NCBI RefSeq assembly: GCF_003752595.1 | Contig: NZ_RKIJ01000014.1 | Coordinates: 62,001 to 126,000, forward strand | Direction: 5' to 3' | From: Cellulomonas sp. PhB143 | GTDB lineage: Bacteria > Actinomycetota > Actinomycetes > Actinomycetales > Cellulomonadaceae | Length of the DNA stretch: 64,000 bases | Made by a program: the position numbers and the translations under genes | Notes under the pieces: model-generated | What the model was told of the DNA's origin: nothing | Databases searched by the model: none | The model's input: only the letters and a program-made list of their open reading frames with translations | Shown: piece after piece, positions 57,566 through 64,000 of the stretch | Layout of the letters: each line of letters starts with the position of its first letter | Numbering within the stretch: the first letter of the stretch is position 1

Positions 57566-58690
57566 ATGGTGCACGTTCCGGCCTATGTCGCCGACCGGAT
57601 CCGGCAGCCCGTTCCTGACGGGTGCTCGGTCGTGCCGGGATCCACTCCGGTCGTCGTCTTTGGCGATCTGCGCACGGCCACCGTGGCGACCCTCGGCTTC
57701 AATCCGAGCGAGAACGAGTTTGTCACCAACGACGGTGCGCCGGTCGACCCGCGCCGACTCGCGACCTACGAGTCCCTCGGTGTCGGGACGCTCACGACGG
57801 CGACAGACGAGCAGGTCGCCCAGGTGCTGACCGAGTGCTACGAGTACTTTAGGTACCATCCGTACTGGACCTACTTCAAGCCGTCGGAGAACCTGCTGCA
57901 GACGACGGTAGGAGCCTCGTACCTCGACGGCACCGCCGTCCACCTCGATCTCATCCAATGGGCGACCGATCCCGTCTTCGGCATGCTGCAAGGCCCGGTC
58001 CGCAAGAAGCTCGTTGCTGCTGATCAGGAGTTCCTCCGCCAGCAGCTCCTCTCCGAGAGCGTCCGCCTGGTCCTCCTCAACGGTGCTGGCGTGATCGATG
58101 CCGTGAGGAAGATGGGCGTGGACCTCGTCGAGGCCGAGCCCGCTGCTGCGGAGGACAAGTCCGCGAAGATCGTCGTCGGGGAAGAGTACGGGGCCTGCTT
58201 CATCGGCTGGAACAGGTTTCTCCCGAGTGCCCACGGCGTGACGAACGCGCTCAAGCAAGCGATCTACGCGCGGGTCAAGGACGAAGCCCGGAAGGCAAAG
58301 TTCACCCTTCACCCCGAGCCCGTGGCGCCGTCTGACGGCTTCATCGAGCGCGACGCGATCGTGACCACAGGGGGTGAGTTGCACGCGCTCCTCAAGGCCT
58401 GGACCGAGACGTCAACCGCCGCCACGATCGGCGACGTCGGCACTTTCGGTGGCAAGGCGTGGCTGTCCTGGCAGCACGGTGCCCAGACGATCGTTCTCAA
58501 CGCCGACACGAGCCGCGCCGCAGTGCTCGAGTACCTCGCTTTCGCTGCCGAGCACGGAGTCGAAGAACCGTGGCGCGTCGTGGCCAACGCGAAGGGCAAG
58601 GTGAACCGTGTCGTCTACCGTGACGACCTGAAGTTGACCGGTTGGTACTGCTACACGCCAAAGCCGTGGACGACACCGGGCGATCTTTGA
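57566..58690 (+). CDS. Hypothetical protein with uracil-DNA-glycosylase-like motifs
   Basis: The 374-aa protein has TLGFNPSENEF near residues 42-52, which resembles motif A of the MUG/TDG uracil glycosylase class (GxNPS/G), then WATDPVFG near 135 and VLLNGAGVID near 172-181, the place of a second glycosylase loop. A C-terminal domain (about 270-374) is beta-rich with KAWLSWQHGAQTIVLNAD. I do not recognise the family; the fold assignment is a guess from motifs. The ATG at 57566 is preferred to one at 57383 because the extension is Arg/Pro-rich. Confidence 0.7.
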   Translation: MVHVPAYVADRIRQPVPDGCSVVPGSTPVVVFGDLRTATVATLGFNPSENEFVTNDGAPVDPRRLATYESLGVGTLTTATDEQVAQVLTECYEYFRYHPYWTYFKPSENLLQTTVGASYLDGTAVHLDLIQWATDPVFGMLQGPVRKKLVAADQEFLRQQLLSESVRLVLLNGAGVIDAVRKMGVDLVEAEPAAAEDKSAKIVVGEEYGACFIGWNRFLPSAHGVTNALKQAIYARVKDEARKAKFTLHPEPVAPSDGFIERDAIVTTGGELHALLKAWTETSTAATIGDVGTFGGKAWLSWQHGAQTIVLNADTSRAAVLEYLAFAAEHGVEEPWRVVANAKGKVNRVVYRDDLKLTGWYCYTPKPWTTPGDL

Positions 58691-58851
58691 ACGCCGCCCA
58701 GGTGTGCTCACAGGCGTTCGCCCCGCGCCGCTCACGTGCTGCGGCGACCCTGTCAAAGTTCACCCGGTGACAGAGGCATTACGCGAGCTCGGAGGCGTGG
58801 ACGTCCTCGATGAGGTCCTACGCTTCGGGCAGCAGACGAACAGGAGGGCCC

Positions 58852-60174
58852 GTGGGCGCCGAGCTTGAGCTGGTCAGTGACGGCAGTGGTCTCGCTGTCG
58901 TCGGTGCGGAAGACGCGATCGAGCAGTTCCTGCTCGATATCGACCTCGTCGTCACGAACTCGCGGCCTCTGGCGCAGGCGGCCGTGGAGGGTGTCCACGC
59001 TGGAAGCGGCCTTGGCGGCCTGGCGCTGCAGGCTGGCGGACAGATCGCTGCTGAGTCGGGACGCTGGCTCAAGCTCACGGAGGAATCTGCGGCAAAGGTC
59101 CGCGAGTTCGGCTTGCAGGCGACCAAGGACAATCCGGCGATCAGTCACGCGATGATCGGTAAGCCGGGCGACGTGCAGTCCTGGATCCAGGTGGTCAACT
59201 CGCCGGCCGCGCTCTTCACGAACCCTGCAGCCCTCGCCTCGATCGGGACGATGATGGCCCAGCGCGAGCTGCAGCGGTCGATTGATGAGCTCCGTGAGTA
59301 CCTCGCGCAGATCGACAAGAAGGTCGACGACATCCTGCGTGCGCAGAAGGACGGGATTTTCGCTGAGATGATCGGGGTGTCCCTCCTGGTCGACGACGCC
59401 AACACGGTCCGCGACGAGGTCGGTCGGGTTCCGGAGATCACCTGGTCGAAGATCCAGGGCGGTGCGGCGACCATTGCCAGCACTCAGGCGTATGCGGTGC
59501 GGCGGCTCGATGCTCTGGCTGACGGGCTCGAGTCCGAGCAGGACCTCGGAGACCTGGTCAAGGCGACGCAGAGTGCCCGCACCTCCGTCTCGGAATGGCT
59601 CGCGGTGATCGCCCGCTCGGTCCACGTGCAGGATGCGATCGACGTCCTCGAGCTCGACCGCGTCGCCGATGCGAACCCCGAAGAACTTGACCGGCATCGT
59701 GCCGGGCTGCGCCTGGCGCGTCAGAAGCGCCTGGACGTGATCGCCAGAGCGTGCGGCCAGCTCGTCGATCGCATGAACGAAGCATCGAGCAGGGCCAACC
59801 AGAAGGTGCTCTTCAACCCGTTCGCGTCACCGAAGGTCGTGGGCGCCAGCAACGAAGTGGTCGGCGCTGTCCTTGAGCTCGAGAGGCGCCTCGATCTCGT
59901 GACGGAGTCGGAGACCGCCGAGGCGCGTCGTTGGCTCGCCGCCCTTGTGGACACCCGGGACCAGGCGGTCGAATCCGGGCAGGATGCGCTCGTCGCCGCA
60001 CGACGGCGGAGCGCACAGGCAGCTGAGAAGACAAGCGATCTGCGGGTCAAGGCGTTCGAGGCAGGGAGCGATGGCGTCGCTCGTGCGAGCGAGGCCACTA
60101 GCAGGTTCTTCGGTGGTCTCGCCGACCGGGCCCGTCGCCGACAGGGCGTTGGTGACGAAGCTCGGATCGACTGA
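58852..60174 (+). CDS. Long helical/coiled-coil protein
   Basis: This 440-aa protein is largely helical. A Gly/Ala-rich segment lies at about 45-75, REFGLQATKDNPAISHAM follows, then heptad-rich helices (LQRSIDELREYLAQIDKKVDDIL near 145-167; many Ala/Glu/Arg turns to the end). No membrane segment or enzyme motif is seen. AGGAGG lies four bases before GTG 58852. It is followed by a GIY-YIG nuclease gene and may form a complex with it; that is inferred from adjacency only. Confidence 0.7.
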   Translation: MGAELELVSDGSGLAVVGAEDAIEQFLLDIDLVVTNSRPLAQAAVEGVHAGSGLGGLALQAGGQIAAESGRWLKLTEESAAKVREFGLQATKDNPAISHAMIGKPGDVQSWIQVVNSPAALFTNPAALASIGTMMAQRELQRSIDELREYLAQIDKKVDDILRAQKDGIFAEMIGVSLLVDDANTVRDEVGRVPEITWSKIQGGAATIASTQAYAVRRLDALADGLESEQDLGDLVKATQSARTSVSEWLAVIARSVHVQDAIDVLELDRVADANPEELDRHRAGLRLARQKRLDVIARACGQLVDRMNEASSRANQKVLFNPFASPKVVGASNEVVGAVLELERRLDLVTESETAEARRWLAALVDTRDQAVESGQDALVAARRRSAQAAEKTSDLRVKAFEAGSDGVARASEATSRFFGGLADRARRRQGVGDEARID

Positions 60175-60207
60175 GATGATGGCGAGCCTTCCTGGAGACC
60201 TGCACTC

Positions 60208-61020
60208 ATGTCGCTGACGCTCGACCCGATCCTGCGTAGCGGAGGTATCGATCCCCACGGGGCCCTCGTGATCAGGCACGCGTACGTCAAGGAGCATGAG
60301 GACACGGGCCTGCCCGGCATCCACGCCGACTCCACCGACGAGGAAATCCTCGCGTACACCCGCAGACAGTCGGCATCCCCCCGGATCTTCCCCGCCGCAC
60401 CGCCTGCCATCTGGGTGGTGTTCGTCCGCGAGGGAGGCGATCGGGCGCGCCTATGGTCGGTGCTAGAGAACCGGGGCGAGGTTGCGTACGACGGCGCGTT
60501 CCGCACCTTCGACCTGGTCGTGTCCGAGCGACTTGCGGACCTGAGGGACCGGCTGGTGATCGGGTGGCGCTCCCCGCGCACGTGGCGGCTCAACGGCCCC
60601 ACGGCCGCGGGCTACCCGGTGATGGAGATCTCCGACGCGCAGCCGGTGCCGTTTCCGGGTTTCGACCGACTCGTACTCGACCACGCGCAGCTCCAGGCGG
60701 TGATGCGCGAGCACCGCTACGCCGCGTGGCGCACCGCGCTCGCGTCCGTCGTCGGTGTCTACCTGATCACCGATACCTGCGATGGGCGGCACTACGTCGG
60801 CAAGGCCGATGGCGCGGAGAGCATTCGGCAGCGCTGGACCGCCTACGCGACCAATGGCCACGGTGGCAACGTCGAACTGCGCACCAGCGACCCGACGAGC
60901 TTCCGCTTCTCTCTGCTGCGGGTGTTTGACCCGTCAACACCTACGAGGGTGATCGACGAGGCTGAGAGTCACTTCAAGGTCGCCCTGGACTCGCGGACGC
61001 ATGGATTGAATCGAAACTGA
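60208..61020 (+). CDS. GIY-YIG nuclease family protein
   Basis: The 270-aa protein carries a C-terminal GIY-YIG domain: GVYLITDT at 182-189, HYVGKADG near 194-201 (the YIG element as YVG), a basic IRQRWTAYATNGHGGN near 205-220 with the conserved Arg, and a terminal VIDEAESHFKVALDSRTHGLNRN supplying the late acidic residue. The N-terminal 170 residues form a separate domain (IWVVFVREGGDRARLWSVL; FDLVVSERLADL) that may set DNA specificity. It resembles nucleases of bacterial defence or homing type. ATG 60208. Confidence 0.85.
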   Translation: MSLTLDPILRSGGIDPHGALVIRHAYVKEHEDTGLPGIHADSTDEEILAYTRRQSASPRIFPAAPPAIWVVFVREGGDRARLWSVLENRGEVAYDGAFRTFDLVVSERLADLRDRLVIGWRSPRTWRLNGPTAAGYPVMEISDAQPVPFPGFDRLVLDHAQLQAVMREHRYAAWRTALASVVGVYLITDTCDGRHYVGKADGAESIRQRWTAYATNGHGGNVELRTSDPTSFRFSLLRVFDPSTPTRVIDEAESHFKVALDSRTHGLNRN

Positions 61021-61098
61021 TCTCCGGCGGTGCATTGCAAACGCCGCGCTGACTCCGGCGAACGGTCCGTGCTGGGGTGAACTGCACACCTCCCAGGT

Positions 61099-61173
61099 AT
61101 GACGGTCTCGCTACGAGTGATCTCCGCCGGGCAGGGGTACGCATACCTGCTGCGGTCGGTCGTGACCGGCGAC
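61099..61173 (+). pseudogene. 5' stub of a MobF-family conjugative relaxase
   Basis: The peptide MTVSLRVISAGQGYAYLLRS (followed by VVTGD) matches the start of actinobacterial TrwC/TraA-type relaxases, which normally continue into a catalytic tyrosine region. Here the match ends after 25 codons and the next gene begins in a different frame. The start has a possible ribosome-binding site (CCCAGG). It marks a former integrative-conjugative or mobilisable element in this region. Confidence 0.6.
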
Positions 61174-61204
61174 GAAACTGGCAGACGGCCGCCACCTGGA
61201 CGAT

Positions 61205-61600
61205 GTGCGGGCGCAGTTCACGGGGGAGAAACCCACCACCGGCATGCTGTACGACTGGTCCGGGCTGCATGCCATCCTGGAGGAGCTCCCCGAGGGGCAC
61301 TGGACCACCTACGGGAGCCTGGCGGCTGCCATCGGCACCGCTTCGCAAGCGGTGGGGAATCACCTGCCGCAGTGCCCTCAATGCGCGAACGGCTACCGCG
61401 TCCTCAAATGCGACGGAACCATCTCGCCGGGCTTCGTATGGACGGACGCGGACGACAACAACCGGGATCCGGTTGCCGTGTTGCAGGAGGAAGGACTCGC
61501 GTTCGTCGACAGCAAGGCTGACCCTGAACGCGAGCTTCGAGAGCCGGCTGTGCTGGAGCTGGTCGGGACGAGCTCGGAGGGCTCGGCGCTGCCCGACTGA
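61205..61600 (+). CDS. Alkyltransferase-like (MGMT DNA-binding domain) protein, probably 5'-truncated
   Basis: The 131-aa protein has the alkyltransferase-like helix-turn-helix region LHAILEELPEGHWTTYGSLAAAIGTASQAVGNHL near residues 21-54, but lacks the PCHRV acceptor cysteine (the place reads PQCPQCANGYRVL), as in DNA-binding ATL proteins that flag alkylated bases. The frame continues upstream past the GTG without a good start (ADGRHLDDV) until a stop near 61161. The beginning is therefore probably lost at the junction with the relaxase stub. Confidence 0.7.
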   Translation: MRAQFTGEKPTTGMLYDWSGLHAILEELPEGHWTTYGSLAAAIGTASQAVGNHLPQCPQCANGYRVLKCDGTISPGFVWTDADDNNRDPVAVLQEEGLAFVDSKADPERELREPAVLELVGTSSEGSALPD

Positions 61601-61895
61601 ATTCACTCTGGCGCGGAGTCCGTAGGCTTGTCGAGACACATGTCACCATGTGGTTTCGCACCCGTTTCGAGTGGCACGCGAGTTGCACGACTGCTCGACG
61701 CGAGGGCAATAACCGCGGAATTTCAACGATCCTGAGACCTCGGACTACACGATCAATTTATATCAAGCGGCGCAAATGGGCGAGATCGCAGCGAGGCGCG
61801 TACGCCTCGACCTAGAACGGCCAGCGCCCGACGCGTAGCCGCTGCGTCCCGGCTCACGAGCGGCCCCCGCCATCCCCGCCCCCTACCGTTGACCC
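61601..61895. other. A/T-richer intergenic stretch at the right edge of the accessory block
   Basis: Bases about 61620-61800 are clearly richer in A/T than the surroundings (for example ATCAATTTATATCAAG near 61750). No ORF, tRNA or clear repeat is found. It could be promoter DNA, a former element end or an origin of transfer; the sequence shows none of these decisively. Confidence 0.4.
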
Positions 61896-63293
61896 GTGCC
61901 CTCCGCCACCACGCAGCGCCGCGTCCTCCTCGTCGCGATCCTCGCCTCGTTCGTCTCCTTCCTCGACGGCACCGTCGTCAACGTCGCGCTCCCGGCCATC
62001 GCCGACGACCTCGCGGCCGGCCCCGCCGACGCCCTGGCCCTGCAGCAGTGGGTGGTCGACGCGTACCTGATCACCCTCGGCGCCCTGATCCTCGTGGCCG
62101 GCTCGGTCTCCGACGTGCACGGCCGCCGACGCGTGCTGTGGTGGGGGCTGATCGGGTTCGCCGTCGCCTCCGTGCTGTGCGCCCTCGCGCCCACCGGCCC
62201 GTTCCTCATCGGCGCCCGCGCGCTGCAGGGCGTCGCCGGCGCGCTGCTCGTCCCGAGCTCCCTCGCGCTCATCGTCTCGACGTTCACCGGCCCCGCGCAG
62301 GGCCGCGCCATCGGGCGGTGGACGGCATGGTCCGGCACCGCGATGCTCGTCGGGCCGCTCCTCGGCGGCCTCTTCGTCGACACCCTGTCGTGGCGCTGGG
62401 TGTTCGGCATCAACGTCCTGCCCGTGGCGGTCACGCTCTGGCTGCTGCGCGGCATCGACGACGTCCCCGAGCCCAGCGGCCGCCGCATCGACGTGCGCGG
62501 CGCGGTGCTCGCCGCCGTCGGGCTCGCCGGACCCGTCTACGCGCTCATCGAGAGCTCCCGCTACGGCTGGGGGGACCCGGCCGTGTGGATACCGCTCGTC
62601 GTCGGCCTGGCCTGCCTCGCCGGGTTCCTCGCCTGGGAGCGCGCCGCCCCGGACCCGATGCTGCCGCTGCGCCTGTTCGCAGTGCGCAACTTCGCGGTCG
62701 GGAACGTCGCGACCGCCGCGATCTACGGCGCGCTCGGGTTCGGGCAGTTCGTCATCATCCTGTTCGTGCAGCAGGTCGCCGGGTACACCGCCACGGCGGC
62801 GGGCCTGTCCATGCTGCCCGTGACCATCCTCATGCTGCTCGTCTCCGGGCGGGCGGGAGCCCTGGCGGGCCGCTACGGGCCGCGGTTCTTCATGTCTGTC
62901 GGCCCCCTCGTCGGCGCCGCCGGCTACCTGCTGATGCTCACGACGACGGAGGACGCCGACTACTGGACGCAGCTGTTCCCCGGCGTCGCCGTCTTCGGCC
63001 TCGGCCTGGCCATGACGGTCTCCCCGCTGACCTCCGCGATCCTCGGGTTCATCCCCGCGGCCGACGCCGGCATCGGCTCCGCCACGAACAACGCCGTCTC
63101 GCGCATCGCCGGGCTCGTCGTCGTGGCGTTCGCCGGCGTGATCGTCGGGTCGCGGCTCGACGTCGACAGCTTCCACCGCGCGCTCGTCGTGACCGCCGCG
63201 CTGCTCGTCGTCGGAGGCCTCGTCAGCTGGGCGGGCATCCGCAACGCCCAGGTGACGGCGGCGCCCGACGACGCGGACGCCGTCGGGCAGTGA
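61896..63293 (+). CDS. MFS transporter, DHA2 (drug:H+ antiporter) type
   Basis: The 465-aa protein has about 13-14 helices. It begins RRVLLVAILASFVSFLDGTVVNVALPAI (the family motif in helix 1), has the loop motif GSVSDVHGRRRVLWWG near 69-84, and ALQGVAGALLVPSSLALI near 108-125. DHA2 proteins export drugs and cations with proton exchange. A GTG start; substrate unknown. It is convergent with the ABC-F gene. Confidence 0.9.
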   Translation: MPSATTQRRVLLVAILASFVSFLDGTVVNVALPAIADDLAAGPADALALQQWVVDAYLITLGALILVAGSVSDVHGRRRVLWWGLIGFAVASVLCALAPTGPFLIGARALQGVAGALLVPSSLALIVSTFTGPAQGRAIGRWTAWSGTAMLVGPLLGGLFVDTLSWRWVFGINVLPVAVTLWLLRGIDDVPEPSGRRIDVRGAVLAAVGLAGPVYALIESSRYGWGDPAVWIPLVVGLACLAGFLAWERAAPDPMLPLRLFAVRNFAVGNVATAAIYGALGFGQFVIILFVQQVAGYTATAAGLSMLPVTILMLLVSGRAGALAGRYGPRFFMSVGPLVGAAGYLLMLTTTEDADYWTQLFPGVAVFGLGLAMTVSPLTSAILGFIPAADAGIGSATNNAVSRIAGLVVVAFAGVIVGSRLDVDSFHRALVVTAALLVVGGLVSWAGIRNAQVTAAPDDADAVGQ

Positions 63294-63380
63294 CGCTCGC
63301 ACCCGCTGTCGACCACGTCCTGTGTGCTGTTCCCGGACGCGGGAACGGTACTGATGACGTGCTCGGCACGGAAACCGGAG

Positions 63381-64000
63381 TCAGCGGGCCCGGGCGACCC
63401 GCTCGACGTCCCACACGGGCTCGGCCGTCTCGACCACGCGGCCGTCGGCCCCGAAGACCAGGAACCGGTCGAAGCCGCGCGCGAACCAGCGGTCGTGCGT
63501 GACGGTCACGACAGTGCCGTCGAACCCGGCCAGGCCCGCCTCGAGGGCCTCCGCGGAGTGCAGGTCGAGGTTGTCCGTCGGCTCGTCGAGCAGCAGCAGC
63601 GTGGCGCCGCCCAGCTCGAGCAGCAGGATCTGCAGCCGCGCCTGCTGCCCGCCGGACAGGGTCTCGTAGCGCTGCTCGGCCTGGCTCACGAGCCCGTAGC
63701 GGTCCAGCACCTTGGACGCCTGCTCGCGGCCCATGCCGGAGCGGTGGCCCTCGCCGCGGTGCAGGATCTCCAGCAGCGTGCGGCCCTCGAGCTCGGCGTG
63801 CCCGTGGTTCTGCGCGAACCAGCCCGGGCGCACGCGCGAGCCGAGCGCCGCCCGGCCCGTGTGGGTGACCGGCGCGATCGCCGGCGACCCCTCCGCGGGC
63901 TCGTGCTCCTTGTCGGGGTCGGATCCGCCGCGCGCGAGCAGCCGCATGAAGTGGCTCTTGCCGGACCCGTTGGACCCCAGCACCGCGACCCGCTCGCCGT
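63381..64000 (-). CDS. ABC-F type ATP-binding protein, 5' part outside the window
   Basis: The C-terminal part of an ABC-F protein: Walker A GSNGSGKS at the window edge, FAQNHGHAELEGRTLLEIL, the signature LSGGQQARLQILLLEL, Walker B with LLLLDEPTDNLDLHSAE, and THDRWFARGFDRFLVFG. ABC-F proteins act on ribosomes (translation factors or antibiotic resistance) rather than as transporters. No membrane segments are seen. The N-terminal half, including the first ATPase domain, is beyond base 64000. Confidence 0.9.
   Translation of the reverse strand, partial: GERVAVLGSNGSGKSHFMRLLARGGSDPDKEHEPAEGSPAIAPVTHTGRAALGSRVRPGWFAQNHGHAELEGRTLLEILHRGEGHRSGMGREQASKVLDRYGLVSQAEQRYETLSGGQQARLQILLLELGGATLLLLDEPTDNLDLHSAEALEAGLAGFDGTVVTVTHDRWFARGFDRFLVFGADGRVVETAEPVWDVERVARAR

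Overview
The window is chromosomal DNA from a very GC-rich actinobacterium. The gene order recG(end)-rsmD-coaD-sepIVA-like-DUF177-rpmF-rnc-mutM, the frequent GTG starts and 4-base ATGA/GTGA overlaps, the very long Ala/Pro-rich RNase E, and the DUF3817 and SCO4848-type membrane proteins point to Micrococcales. My best guess is a Cellulomonadaceae/Promicromonosporaceae relative; the genus is inference.

Layout. 1-4344 is a conserved housekeeping block (ribosome assembly, CoA synthesis, septation, RNase III, MutM). 4272-9041 is a foreign, visibly less GC-rich island inserted into the 3' end of mutM. The mutM tail is present at both edges: an intact replacement on the left and a decayed ancestral copy on the right. 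The island carries an EcoRI-type adenine methyltransferase, a DUF262+HNH nuclease whose start overlaps it, a coiled-coil two-TM protein, and a divergent GNAT-like gene; no recombinase is present. 9228-16425 (minus strand) holds a 2-hydroxyacid dehydrogenase and the cytochrome bd operon cydABDC, with a Rex-type operator upstream of cydA. 16867-24076 holds rne, tdk, a PCMT-like methyltransferase and a BCCT osmolyte transporter. 24101-32437 is a conserved plus-strand run: rplU-rpmA-obgE-proB-proA-small membrane protein-nadD-unknown-rsfS-phosphatase-tRNA-Ala(GGC).

From about 32.6 kb the window is more accessory: an AraC regulator and hydrolase, an AlkA-like glycosylase, an M23 peptidase, a broken carbohydrate-binding fragment, a PPOX protein, lpdA, a MazEF-type module, a secreted GH2 enzyme, a Fic protein, a frameshifted aldo/keto reductase, an LLM oxidoreductase, mqo, and an AbiEi/AbiEii pair with a frameshifted toxin. 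56-61.9 kb is a second foreign-looking stretch: a lipoprotein, a protein with a possible uracil-glycosylase-like motif, a helical protein, a GIY-YIG nuclease, the first 25 codons of a MobF-type conjugative relaxase, and an alkyltransferase-like gene missing its beginning. The window ends with an MFS exporter and a partial ABC-F ATPase.

The strongest candidate for an undescribed system is the mutM island with its methyltransferase / DUF262-HNH / membrane coiled-coil cassette. Four single-base frameshifts occur in accessory genes. Three are a lost base in a G/C triplet run, so assembly error must be excluded before calling them pseudogenes.
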